Positions 1 to 7,086 of a DNA stretch of 10,672 nucleotides are shown piece after piece. The notes below the pieces were generated by a model. That model was given only the letters and a program-made list of their open reading frames with translations. It made no database searches and was not told the origin of the DNA. The stretch covers positions 1-10,672 of the forward strand of contig JAAZNS010000003.1 in the NCBI GenBank assembly GCA_012798185.1, given 5' to 3'. The translations under genes and the position numbers were made by a program. Numbering within the stretch: position 1 is the stretch's first letter; each line of letters starts with the position of its first letter. This DNA comes from Chloroflexota bacterium (GTDB taxonomy: Bacteria > Chloroflexota > Anaerolineae > Anaerolineales > UBA4823).

Positions 1-2
1 TG

Positions 3-1796
3 TCATCGGCTGATTTTGGTAAATATTCGTCCCGCAATACTTTCGAATATTTGATCCAGATAAGCGCCCTTGGGTGCGAAATAATAATTGCCGCAATTCG
101 CAGTTGGTGTGCCTTCTAATCCTGCACACGAATCATTTGCCCGCGAACCATCCTCGCCAATATTGGCAATATAGCGAAGCAACGGTGCACCGCCCGATGT
201 TCCAAGCGCAATCGAATAAATAATAATATCTTCACCAAGCGGCTCATCTTCGTTATCAGAAACTAACAAACCTGCGTAATCTGCCATATCGCGGGCATAA
301 TCATCTACACTGTAAGGTTTGCTGGTTGTTGTATGAGTAGTCCCCGGCGGGCATTCATTTTCATCGGTGTCAATGCAATATCTGATGCTCGTATCCCAAT
401 CGATGCACAGTGTAGACCAAAAATTATTAGCAAGATCAGCACCTCCCCCGCAAAATCCATAAATAAAACTTTCGGGTATTTCGCTATAGGTGCTATGTGT
501 ATCACTTAAGTTGGGTATTCCGTCGGTTAAGAACAGGATAACCCACAGGCTTGCCTGTCGTCCTCCCTCTTTTAATTGGTCTGCAGCAACCCTGAGCCCG
601 CAGCCAATACAAGTTGATAAAAGCGAAGTTCCCTCATAATAATGATTTGCAGAATCGATGTTGATGTCAGCCTCGGTGTATGTATCGTCTCCCCATTGTC
701 CGTCATCATCCCAATCGAAGGTATCCAGTTTATCATCATCGTCGCAAGGCTCAAAAGTATCATCATCCCACATATCATGCCCAGGCTGATTGGGAGGATC
801 GGAATATATAGTTAATTCGTCAGTACAAAGTAAATTGGGATCAGCATCCATGCCATCTCCATCCCGATCATCCGGGAAGATGGGATTGATGCTATGCACT
901 ACAGATAACGGATCAGGTTTGGAATACCATGCGGTGCGTTTCGAGGAAGCATCGTCATGGACTTGCACTTTATCTTTTGAACCATCATACGCATCTTTTG
1001 AATCGATTTCTTTGCTGACGCTTAATAAATCTGAAGTAAGAGGGACAACAACTTCAGCATCATAATTATATGTAACAATTGCCACCTGATCGTATCCATC
1101 GAACAAGTTGCCAACTAAACCAGCTGCAGCATCTTTTGCTTGACGCATGGGGTAACAATCATAACTCGCATTACAACTCGATGGGTCAAAATTATTGGCG
1201 TTTCCTGCATATCCGGGTGTAGCATATCCATCATCAGACAGGTCTATGTCAGATGCCATTGATTCTGAAGTATCGAAAACCAGCACCAAATCTACCGTGG
1301 CTGCTTCACCTACTGCGCTGGTAGTAAATGGGATCGATTCAACGCCAAACAACCGGAGAAAATAAACCGGCGATTCCTGGGTCGCTTCTACCCAGGCGAG
1401 CTTACGGGGCATCTCTCCGGCTGAAGTGTCTGGGCAAAGCTTTTCAAAATCTGGCGGAAGGTCGGAATCGGTGCATACATACACTTTTAGAGATGATACA
1501 TCAGTCACATTATGAAGGATCAACAATTCTCTGGCAGATTCGGTAATTTTCGCTTTACGTTCTGTGTAAGAGGCTTGTGGATATTTAATATTATTGGCAG
1601 CTGCTACAGCAGCGGCATCTACAGCTCTTTTCAATTGGGTATAGGTAACATATAAGCTGCCTACATCAATCACTAACCCGATGAAAGCCAGCATCGCTAC
1701 GAAGGTTAACGCTAAAATGATCAACGATTGACCTTTTTCGTATCGATGCGGAGAATTAACGCTTTGCCTGAAATTATAATTTTTCATTTTTCTCAT
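3..1796 (-). CDS. TadG-like Flp pilus-assembly protein with von Willebrand factor A domain
   Basis: 597 aa; the stop codon is complete at positions 3-5. Residues 22-70 form the Tad N-terminal domain: GQSLIILAL, then a membrane helix to about residue 45, then an Ala-rich amphipathic stretch. A vWA domain starts near residue 168, with the MIDAS motif DTSES at 175-179, a candidate MIDAS Thr at 390 (EGTSL), and LTDG at 423-426 containing the third MIDAS Asp. The region between strands is greatly enlarged (about 255-385). It has a DRDGDGMDADP calcium-loop-like motif at 310-320 and a highly acidic run at 341-381. Many Cys residues after residue 100 suggest an exported, disulfide-bonded protein; this is inference. 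In this family the role is assembly or anchoring of Tad/Flp pili at the envelope, but the exact function is poorly defined. The gene lies 36 bases after the TadE-like gene on the same strand, probably in one operon. Met4 (1787) is an alternative start; neither has a strong Shine-Dalgarno. Confidence 0.88.
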   Translation of the reverse strand: MRKMKNYNFRQSVNSPHRYEKGQSLIILALTFVAMLAFIGLVIDVGSLYVTYTQLKRAVDAAAVAAANNIKYPQASYTERKAKITESARELLILHNVTDVSSLKVYVCTDSDLPPDFEKLCPDTSAGEMPRKLAWVEATQESPVYFLRLFGVESIPFTTSAVGEAATVDLVLVFDTSESMASDIDLSDDGYATPGYAGNANNFDPSSCNASYDCYPMRQAKDAAAGLVGNLFDGYDQVAIVTYNYDAEVVVPLTSDLLSVSKEIDSKDAYDGSKDKVQVHDDASSKRTAWYSKPDPLSVVHSINPIFPDDRDGDGMDADPNLLCTDELTIYSDPPNQPGHDMWDDDTFEPCDDDDKLDTFDWDDDGQWGDDTYTEADINIDSANHYYEGTSLLSTCIGCGLRVAADQLKEGGRQASLWVILFLTDGIPNLSDTHSTYSEIPESFIYGFCGGGADLANNFWSTLCIDWDTSIRYCIDTDENECPPGTTHTTTSKPYSVDDYARDMADYAGLLVSDNEDEPLGEDIIIYSIALGTSGGAPLLRYIANIGEDGSRANDSCAGLEGTPTANCGNYYFAPKGAYLDQIFESIAGRIFTKISR

Positions 1797-1832
1797 CGGT
1801 GTTCTTATATTATTTATATCGATCCTTCATTA

Positions 1833-2540
1833 TTAACCGCCAGACGAAGTAATTGCTGTAGGGGTTGGCACAGCTTCAGGTGCTGGCATTAATGAATATG
1901 CATGCATGCGCAGTTTCGAAGGGATTACTTGCGAAAATATCGGTAAATTCAATACTCGCTGGTAACAATAATACAGCTCAACAACAACAATTCCCTTCCA
2001 TTGAGCAGTGTCGCTATCAGCATATAACATGGATTCCATTTTGCTATTGCTAAAATATGGCTCTGTGAGTATTACATTCCCTTTACAATCTTTCGCCCAA
2101 TTATTTCCATAAAGAGACCACATATTATCTTCTTTACCCGGTGAACCGACTTCAGGCCAGCGGTCGGAAACAATAGTGCGGTCTTGGATTGTAAACACCG
2201 AAATTGTTACATCGGTATATTCATCTTTCGAAATATTGATAAATTGGTTAAAAGTTGGATCGATGAAAAAACAAGCGGTGTCATTATAATAATCCAGTAT
2301 TGCATCTTGACACTTGTCAACCGATGCTAAATCGCTGCTATACGTACGATAATCTCGGCTTGATGCAAATCGGGCAGCTTCACGGGTTAAATCCAGGGCG
2401 GTGAGATAGGTGAATATAAAGAAGGCAAGCTCGACCATACCTGCAAGCAGCAGCAATAATACAGGTATAACCAGCGCCAGCTCAACAAAGCTTTGTCCGC
2501 GATTCTTTTTTATTTTTTTCAACCTAAATATATGATTCAT
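1833..2540 (-). CDS. TadE-like pseudopilin / Flp pilus assembly protein
   Basis: 235 aa. A basic N-terminus (RLKKIKKNRG) leads into GQSFVELAL at 15-23 and one hydrophobic helix (about 21-47), followed by LTREAARFASS. This is the TadE family layout. Gly15 followed by Glu20 at position +5 matches a prepilin-type cleavage site (G|QSFVE), and a prepilin peptidase gene lies just upstream on the same strand. The remainder, about 185 residues, would be outside the membrane, has four Cys and ends in a Pro/Thr/Ser-rich tail (APEAVPTPTAITSSGG). TadE proteins are minor pilins needed for Flp pilus assembly or adhesion; that is family knowledge. The start at 2540 gives the expected short basic leader, although no good Shine-Dalgarno precedes it. 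The gene is followed after 36 bases by the TadG-like gene. No flp pilin or tadA ATPase gene is visible in this window. Confidence 0.87.
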   Translation of the reverse strand: MNHIFRLKKIKKNRGQSFVELALVIPVLLLLLAGMVELAFFIFTYLTALDLTREAARFASSRDYRTYSSDLASVDKCQDAILDYYNDTACFFIDPTFNQFINISKDEYTDVTISVFTIQDRTIVSDRWPEVGSPGKEDNMWSLYGNNWAKDCKGNVILTEPYFSNSKMESMLYADSDTAQWKGIVVVELYYCYQRVLNLPIFSQVIPSKLRMHAYSLMPAPEAVPTPTAITSSGG

Positions 2541-2610
2541 TGTTTAAAATAATGAACGCTTACAAATTTTTCCAATTATGGTAAAAAATGATAATAAAAA
2601 AACATTAACA

Positions 2611-2624
2611 GGGTAAAAATACCC
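2611..2624. terminator. short GGGTA/TACCC hairpin in the tadE leader, possible weak terminator
   Basis: GGGTAAAAATACCC forms a 5-bp stem with a 4-base loop. On the minus strand it is followed after about 8 bases by a run of seven T. It could be a weak terminator for the prepilin peptidase gene or an attenuator ahead of tadE. The stem is short, so the call is tentative. Confidence 0.25.
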
Positions 2625-2645
2625 TTATTATATTAATTCAATCAT

Positions 2646-2694
2646 ATTATACAAACCAAATGACAGATAAATATATGACTTGGGTACTATACCA
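2646..2694 (-). promoter_or_regulatory. candidate promoters for the tadE-tadG pair
   Basis: Two minus-strand -10 candidates lie upstream of the TadE-like gene. One is an extended -10, TGGTATAGT, reading 2694 to 2686. The other is a perfect TATAAT reading 2651 to 2646. Neither has a convincing -35 hexamer. Either would leave a leader of about 100-140 bases containing a small GGGTA/TACCC hairpin (2611-2624). The pair could instead be transcribed from the prepilin peptidase gene upstream. Confidence 0.3.
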
Positions 2695-2748
2695 CTTATT
2701 AGTTTTGTAAGGTTGTAGAATTTTGTAATAAATTTAGAAAAATGATAT

Positions 2749-3516
2749 CTAGTTGATAAAAAATAGCAATATCGCTGCACCCATTACAATAAAGGGTCCA
2801 TAAGGAATAGCCATGTAAGCATGATATTTTCTTTTAAATAACATATAGATTAAATACAATGCACTAAATCCTCCTGCCATAAAAATTGTCACAGTAATCC
2901 CTGCCACAATCCCTGGCCAGCCTAACAGAAGTCCAACAACCCCGCTGAGGTTTACATCACCAAAACCTAGGGCTTCGTCTTCACTATGCCCGTTATATAC
3001 CTGCTCACCTTCATCTGAGGTTTTTTTTATCTTTTTGAAAAGGATTATGCCGAAATAATATAAGACCAGCATAATAAGAAAACCTAATACGCCGCCCAAA
3101 ATCGTCGAAATGAAGCCATGCATCCAAGTTCCAATCCCTAATCCGAGTATTACTCCGACTATACTTACTGAATGCAGTATCAAGCGGTGCTCGAGGTCAA
3201 TAATGATTACTAAAAAGAAATAAACCCAAAGAATTAACCCAAGGATAAAACTCATTCGGTGGTTTGGGTAATACCAAAGATATAATGTTAATAGAGGAAA
3301 AAGCAATTCCACGATGAATGTTCGAGTTTTTCGATGTTGACCGCATTGCGGGCACGTGCGCGGCCATAAGAAGTAATTTTTTAAATCTAGTTTCGTATGG
3401 CATTGTCGACAACATGGTGCGACTAATCTGCGGTAATCGGGTAAAGTATCGGCTAAATAATTAATGAGTACCCCACACAAAAGCCCATTTAATAAAATCG
3501 GAATAATCCATGCCAT
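2749..3516 (-). CDS. prepilin peptidase (A24 family aspartic protease, PilD/TadV type)
   Basis: 255 aa, full length for a PilD-type bifunctional enzyme. A zinc-type Cys cluster at the cytoplasmic N-terminal loop (CRQC at 36-39, CPQC at 55-58) comes before about seven hydrophobic segments. The two catalytic Asp candidates are D107 in IIIDLEHRLI and D187 in GFGDVNLSG, the A24 signature; Asn189 stands where many family members have Lys. The enzyme sits in the inner membrane and cuts prepilin and pseudopilin leaders after Gly; PilD-type members also N-methylate the new N-terminus. The TadE-like gene downstream on the same strand (208-base gap) encodes a plausible substrate. The gene is divergent from murA. 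An extended -10 box ends 6 bases before the ATG and there is no Shine-Dalgarno, so the mRNA may be leaderless. Confidence 0.93.
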   Translation of the reverse strand: MAWIIPILLNGLLCGVLINYLADTLPDYRRLVAPCCRQCHTKLDLKNYFLWPRTCPQCGQHRKTRTFIVELLFPLLTLYLWYYPNHRMSFILGLILWVYFFLVIIIDLEHRLILHSVSIVGVILGLGIGTWMHGFISTILGGVLGFLIMLVLYYFGIILFKKIKKTSDEGEQVYNGHSEDEALGFGDVNLSGVVGLLLGWPGIVAGITVTIFMAGGFSALYLIYMLFKRKYHAYMAIPYGPFIVMGAAILLFFIN

Positions 3517-3519
3517 TGG

Positions 3520-3546
3520 TTGATTATAGCAGGCTAATGGTATACT
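3520..3546 (+). promoter_or_regulatory. candidate murA promoter
   Basis: TTGATT (3520-3525), a 15-base spacer, then TATACT (3541-3546) with an upstream TG (3538-3539), so the -10 is of extended type (TGGTATACT). The start would be near 3553, giving a leader of about 55 bases with a Shine-Dalgarno. The spacer is short, but the TG can compensate. Confidence 0.42.
3523..3531 (-). promoter_or_regulatory. extended -10 promoter of the prepilin peptidase gene
   Basis: On the minus strand TGCTATAAT reads from 3531 to 3523, a perfect extended -10 box. Six bases (CAACCA) separate it from the ATG at 3516, so transcription would begin at or within a base or two of the A of the start codon. No clear -35 is present, as is acceptable for extended -10 promoters. 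It overlaps the -35 region of the opposite murA promoter. Confidence 0.45.
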
Positions 3547-3592
3547 TCATAACATCATACCTCACAAATTCTAAAGGCGAAAGTAATTTATT

Positions 3593-3598
3593 GGAGAG
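3593..3598 (+). promoter_or_regulatory. Shine-Dalgarno of murA
   Basis: GGAGAG ends 9 bases before the ATG at 3608. It supports that start, which also matches the conserved MurA N-terminus. Confidence 0.7.
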
Positions 3599-3607
3599 TA
3601 ATTTACG

Positions 3608-4897
3608 ATGGAAAAATTCGTGATCGAAGGTGGATATCCCCTTGCCGGCGAAGTCACCCCTTCTGGAAATAAAAACGCAGCATTACCACTCCTTGCTGCG
3701 TGCACATTAACAGACGAACCAGTTATTTTACATAATGTCCCAGATATCCGTGATGTTAAAACAATGCATGAATTACTTAAAAGTTTGGCGGTTAAAATCG
3801 AAAAGATTGATACCCATTCACTAAAAATTTGCGCCAAAGATATTAAACCTTCAAATTTAGACCCCGAAATCTGCCGTCAAATCCGTGCCTCGATTTTATT
3901 GGCCGGCCCAGTTATTGCGCGAACCGGGAAGATCATTCTGCCTCCACCTGGAGGGGACATCATTGGCAGACGGCGCCTCGATACCCATATCCTGGCTTTA
4001 AAAAAACTTGGCGTTCAAACCAATTACGACAGGCTGCAAAAGCAATTTACATTTACCGGAGAAAAATTATTGGGGGATGAAATTTTGTTGGATGAAGCCA
4101 GCGTAACAGCCACCGAAAACGCAATCATGGCTGCTGTTTTGGCTAAAGGGAAAACTATTATTCGAAATGCGGCTTCAGAACCTCACGTTCAAGAGCTCTG
4201 TCATTTTTTAAACACGCTTGGTGCTCATATCGAAAATATCGGGTCTAACACTCTCTGCATTGAAGGAGTTCAAAAACTTCATGGCGGTGAATTCACTATC
4301 GGTCCAGATTACCTTGAAGTGGTAAGTTTTATTGGCGCATCGGTTGTCACCAAAGGGTCTATCCGCATTAAAAATGCTGGACCAGAATATCTGGGGATGA
4401 TTTCAGTAGTATTCAATAAATTAGGCGTCCGCTGGGAAGTAGAAGGACAGGACATCCTGGTGCCTGCAGAACAAACTTTGGTGATCGAACCCGATTTGGG
4501 AGATGCCATTCCAGAATTTTGCGTTATGCCCTGGCCAGCATTCCCCACAGACTTAATGAGCATTGCTATTGTTGTCGCGACTCAATCCAAAGGCAGCGCA
4601 TTATTTCATGATTGGATGTATCCCAGCCGTATGTTCTTTTTAGATAAATTAGTCGCAATGGGCGCCCAGATTGTATTATGCGATCCACACCGGTGCATCG
4701 TTCAAGGACCTACCCAATTGTATGGAGAAAATATGGAAAGTCCCGATATCCGGGCAGGCATGACTCTCGTACTGGCAGCGCTGGCAGCCGAAGGAAAATC
4801 TACGATTAGGAATATCGGTCAAATCGACCGCGGGTATGAACGTGTCGAAGAAAAGTTACGGAATCTCGGCGCTCGAATCACCAGAATTCAAGAATAA
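3608..4897 (+). CDS. murA: UDP-N-acetylglucosamine 1-carboxyvinyltransferase, Cys-to-Asp variant
   Basis: 429 aa, the usual family length. The cytosolic enzyme transfers enolpyruvate from PEP to UDP-GlcNAc, the first committed step of peptidoglycan synthesis. Visible landmarks are the N-terminal GNKNAALPLLAA with Lys22-Asn23, QIRAS with Arg93, the active-site loop PPPGGDIIGRRR (113-123), FPTD with Asp315 (equivalent to the catalytic Asp305 of E. coli), DIRAGMT at 380-386 and IDRGYERVEEKL at 407-418. The active-site Cys (Cys115 in E. coli) is replaced by Asp117. Cys-to-Asp MurA enzymes (Mycobacterium, Chlamydia) remain active and resist fosfomycin; resistance here is inferred from that. The gene is monocistronic, divergent from the prepilin peptidase and convergent with thioredoxin (12-base gap). 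The paralogous EPSP synthase (AroA) is excluded by the MurA-specific loop and ends. Confidence 0.95.
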   Translation: MEKFVIEGGYPLAGEVTPSGNKNAALPLLAACTLTDEPVILHNVPDIRDVKTMHELLKSLAVKIEKIDTHSLKICAKDIKPSNLDPEICRQIRASILLAGPVIARTGKIILPPPGGDIIGRRRLDTHILALKKLGVQTNYDRLQKQFTFTGEKLLGDEILLDEASVTATENAIMAAVLAKGKTIIRNAASEPHVQELCHFLNTLGAHIENIGSNTLCIEGVQKLHGGEFTIGPDYLEVVSFIGASVVTKGSIRIKNAGPEYLGMISVVFNKLGVRWEVEGQDILVPAEQTLVIEPDLGDAIPEFCVMPWPAFPTDLMSIAIVVATQSKGSALFHDWMYPSRMFFLDKLVAMGAQIVLCDPHRCIVQGPTQLYGENMESPDIRAGMTLVLAALAAEGKSTIRNIGQIDRGYERVEEKLRNLGARITRIQE

Positions 4898-4915
4898 AAA
4901 GCCAAAGTTTTATTC
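4892..4915. terminator. AT-rich inverted repeat between convergent murA and trx
   Basis: GAATAAAA (4892-4899) is the exact reverse complement of TTTTATTC (4908-4915), with an 8-base loop. The repeat covers both stop codons, and transcription from either side would give a T-rich 3' arm. The stem is nearly all A-T and would be weak. A shared bidirectional terminator is possible but not established. Confidence 0.28.
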
Positions 4916-5260
4916 ATCCTTTTTACCGGTCACTTCCAAGAATTGGTTTACTACCTCGCGCAACATAACTTCTGGTAATGCGCCGACTTGCCGATGAATA
5001 ATTTTGCCATCCACAATGAATAACATGGTTGGTATTCCCTGAATCCCATATTTAGTTGCCCATTCCGGGTTTTCATCGGTGTTTACTTTAGCAATTAGTA
5101 TTTTATCGGCATATTCTTTTGCAAGCTTTTCAAGGGTTGGTGCAACCATTTTACATGGCCCGCACCAGGGAGCCCAAAAATCAACGATAGCTGGAATTTT
5201 CGATTGCAGAATCGTTTTTTCAAAGGCGGCATCAGTCACGTGAATAGGTTCGTCGATCAT
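4910..5260 (-). CDS. trxA: thioredoxin
   Basis: 116 aa from the chosen start, slightly longer than the 105-110 aa usual for thioredoxin-1. The protein is a cytosolic dithiol-disulfide reductant for enzymes such as ribonucleotide reductase. Key features are VDFWAPWCGPCKM at 26-38, with redox Cys33 and Cys36 in the classic CGPC, a buried Asp at 27, and the cis-Pro at 77 in GIQGIPT, followed by the β4-β5 and helix 4 elements (LFIVDGKIIHRQVGAL). There is no signal peptide. An in-frame ATG at 5278 would add six residues, but AAAGGA (5275-5270) lies 9 bases before the ATG at 5260, so that start is preferred. The gene is convergent with murA and divergent from scpA. No thioredoxin reductase gene is adjacent. 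Confidence 0.95.
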   Translation of the reverse strand: MIDEPIHVTDAAFEKTILQSKIPAIVDFWAPWCGPCKMVAPTLEKLAKEYADKILIAKVNTDENPEWATKYGIQGIPTMLFIVDGKIIHRQVGALPEVMLREVVNQFLEVTGKKDE

Positions 5261-5269
5261 ATATATAAT

Positions 5270-5275
5270 TCCTTT
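5270..5275 (-). promoter_or_regulatory. Shine-Dalgarno that fixes the trxA start
   Basis: The minus strand reads AAAGGA from 5275 to 5270, 9 bases before the ATG at 5260. It lies inside the possible upstream extension that begins at 5278, which argues against the longer protein. Confidence 0.7.
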
Positions 5276-5424
5276 CAAACTTTTGATTAAGTGTACATTG
5301 TCAAGCTTTGTTTGAATTTGAGAAGTCTGCGATTATGCACCGTTTACAAACATCTCACATACAAAAACTCACTCAGGTAGGTTTAGATATTGCGTTTATT
5401 TTATAATATCTATGGTAATATCAT

Positions 5425-5433
5425 TGCGATAAT
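5425..5433 (+). promoter_or_regulatory. extended -10 of scpA, probable leaderless start
   Basis: TGCGATAAT ends exactly 6 bases before the ATG at 5440, and no Shine-Dalgarno precedes that ATG. A second -10-like TATAAT at 5402-5407 would give a leader of about 26 bases, again without a Shine-Dalgarno. Between them a TAATATC direct repeat (5404-5410 and 5416-5422) may be chance. No convincing -35 is visible for either. Confidence 0.38.
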
Positions 5434-5439
5434 TCGATT

Positions 5440-6219
5440 ATGGTTTCCTTCAAGAATACTTACCTAACCAACATCTATAAAGTTTCAACTCCTGTCTATG
5501 AAGGCCCGTTAGACCTTTTATTGCAATTGATCGAAAAATCTGAATTGGATATTACTAAAGTAGCTATTGCACAGGTTACCGATCAATATTTGCAGTATTT
5601 ACATCACTTAGATGCATATCAGCCTGAAGAGGTTTCAGCATTTCTAGTAGTTGCTACCAGATTGATACAAATTAAATCAGAAGCATTGCTGCCCAGACCG
5701 GTCATTAGAGAAGAAGGCGAAGAAGATCCAGGGGTTGCATTAGCACATCAGCTGATCTTGTATCGTGCTTTTCGTAATGCTGCGGAATATCTCGGAATAC
5801 GCGAATCGAGCGGTTACACCTGTTATATTCGATTGGTTCCTCCTCCCAAAATTGAAGCAAACCTTGATCTTGGTGGATTGGGATTATCGGATTTAGTTGC
5901 TGCAGCAAATGATATTTTCTCACAGATTGGTGATAATCCCACGATTAAGAACGTTGTTGTAGCCAACCATGTTACTATTCGCCAGAAAATCATGCTAATT
6001 GCCAGTCTTTTAAAACAAAAAGGAAAACTGTCATTCAGTTCTTTCCTATCCGATATAAATTCTAGAATTGAAACCGTGGTGACTTTTTTAGCTGTTCTTG
6101 AATTAATTAAACAGAAAATTGTTCAAGCTACGCAAGAAAATTTATTTGGCGAAATTGACATAGAACTTACTGCATCATTAGAAGATATTGATCAAATAGA
6201 ATTAGAGTTTGGCGAATGA
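5440..6219 (+). CDS. scpA: segregation and condensation protein A
   Basis: 259 aa, typical for the kleisin ScpA. This protein bridges the SMC dimer heads together with ScpB and is needed for chromosome condensation and segregation. The diagnostic N-terminus is YEGPLDLLLQLIEKSELDI (20-38), the SMC-neck-binding helical region. It is followed by VTDQYLQYL and by RLIQIKSEALLP (74-85), an acidic linker near 91-96, and a C-terminal winged-helix domain (SFSSFLSDINSRIETVVTFLAVLELIKQ region, about 198-225) ending near NLFGEI. The start at 5440 is the only Met in frame near the conserved motif and gives a 19-residue leader. scpB usually follows scpA, but here the next gene is convergent, so scpB must be elsewhere. 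Translation may start from a leaderless mRNA. Confidence 0.94.
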   Translation: MVSFKNTYLTNIYKVSTPVYEGPLDLLLQLIEKSELDITKVAIAQVTDQYLQYLHHLDAYQPEEVSAFLVVATRLIQIKSEALLPRPVIREEGEEDPGVALAHQLILYRAFRNAAEYLGIRESSGYTCYIRLVPPPKIEANLDLGGLGLSDLVAAANDIFSQIGDNPTIKNVVVANHVTIRQKIMLIASLLKQKGKLSFSSFLSDINSRIETVVTFLAVLELIKQKIVQATQENLFGEIDIELTASLEDIDQIELEFGE

Positions 6220-6220
6220 G

Positions 6221-6240
6221 ATAATGGCTATGCGCATTAT
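6221..6240 (+). terminator. possible weak terminator after scpA
   Basis: ATAATG (6221-6226) pairs with CATTAT (6235-6240). GC/GC can extend the stem across a one-base bulge, leaving a TAT loop. A seven-T run follows after about 13 bases (from 6254), further than in a typical intrinsic terminator. It sits in the 40-base gap between convergent scpA and xth. Confidence 0.25.
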
Positions 6241-6259
6241 TAAGGGCGATATTCTTTTT

Positions 6260-7024
6260 TTATTCCAACACCATCGTTACAGGACAATGATCAGAACCTA
6301 AAATCTCTTCATGGATTACCACATCTTTTACCCGAGAAATTATCGATTCGCTTACTAAAAAATAATCGAGCCGCCACCCTATATCTCTTAACCTGGCATT
6401 GAAGCGATATGTCCACCACGTGTATTGCACACGATCCGGATATAAATAGCGATAAACATCGATGAATCCATGCTGCAGATACTTATCCAGCATGGCGCGC
6501 TCCTCAGGTAAAAATCCAGATGTTGTTTCATTTTCTTTCGGGTTGCGCAAATCGATTTCTTTATGCGCCGTATTGAAATCCCCGCAGATGATGATGTTTT
6601 CTCCTTGATTATGTATTTGATCAAGAAATACCAAGAGATTCTCATAAAAATCTAATTTATACTTCAACCGTTCCAAATCACGCTGCCCATTGGGGAAATA
6701 AATATTGAACAACCTGAAATTATCAAATTGCATTTGAATCACACGCCCTTCGTCATCGAATACCGCATTCCTTAACCCTATCTCGTATGATTTTGGTGGA
6801 ATCTTATAGAGCGAAGCAACACCGCTATAACCAGGTCGTTTCGCTGGATTCCAAATGACCTGATAATTGCCAAGACTTTCAATCTGGTCATGATTTATCT
6901 GTTCGGGACGCGTTTTTATTTCTTGAAGACAAACGATATCTGCATTATGAGGTTTGATATAATCAAATGCATTTTTCGAAAGCGCTGCCCTCAGCCCATT
7001 AACATTCCAGGTTGTAATCTTCAT
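6260..7024 (-). CDS. xth: exodeoxyribonuclease III / AP endonuclease (EEP superfamily)
   Basis: 254 aa from the chosen start, close to the usual family length. It acts in base-excision repair: cleavage 5' to abasic sites, 3'-phosphatase/phosphodiesterase and 3'-5' exonuclease, Mg-dependent. All active-site groups are visible: Asn7 in TTWNVNGLRA, Glu35 in LQEIKT, Asp149 and Asn151 in GDFNTAH, Asp220 in WRLDYFLVS, and Asp245-His246 in GSDHCPV. The loop NIYFPNGQRDLERLKYKL (107-124) is also typical. An upstream in-frame ATG at 7114 would add 30 residues, but MKITTWN is the canonical N-terminus. AGGA lies 9 bases before 7024, and the extension would run through the likely promoter. The gene is convergent with scpA and divergent from hisS. 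Confidence 0.96.
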   Translation of the reverse strand: MKITTWNVNGLRAALSKNAFDYIKPHNADIVCLQEIKTRPEQINHDQIESLGNYQVIWNPAKRPGYSGVASLYKIPPKSYEIGLRNAVFDDEGRVIQMQFDNFRLFNIYFPNGQRDLERLKYKLDFYENLLVFLDQIHNQGENIIICGDFNTAHKEIDLRNPKENETTSGFLPEERAMLDKYLQHGFIDVYRYLYPDRVQYTWWTYRFNARLRDIGWRLDYFLVSESIISRVKDVVIHEEILGSDHCPVTMVLE

Positions 7025-7033
7025 ATCGATTTT

Positions 7034-7037
7034 TCCT
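7034..7037 (-). promoter_or_regulatory. Shine-Dalgarno that fixes the xth start
   Basis: The minus strand reads ATAGGAAAA with AGGA at 7037-7034, 9 bases before the ATG at 7024. This is the same spacing as for trxA and murA. Confidence 0.65.
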
Positions 7038-7054
7038 ATCAGGTAATTTTTCCC

Positions 7055-7060
7055 ATTATA
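7055..7060 (-). promoter_or_regulatory. candidate -10 box of xth
   Basis: The minus strand has a perfect TATAAT reading 7060 to 7055. Transcription would start near 7048 and leave a leader of about 24 bases containing the AGGA site. No strong -35 is seen. It lies back to back with the hisS -10 candidate at 7087-7095. Confidence 0.4.
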
Positions 7061-7086
7061 ATCGAGCCTGCATGGTCTTAGTTTTA

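Noticed and set aside
5299..5304. Perfect minus-strand TTGACA upstream of trxA
   Set aside because: No acceptable -10 box lies 15-19 bases downstream of it, so I do not call a promoter from it alone.
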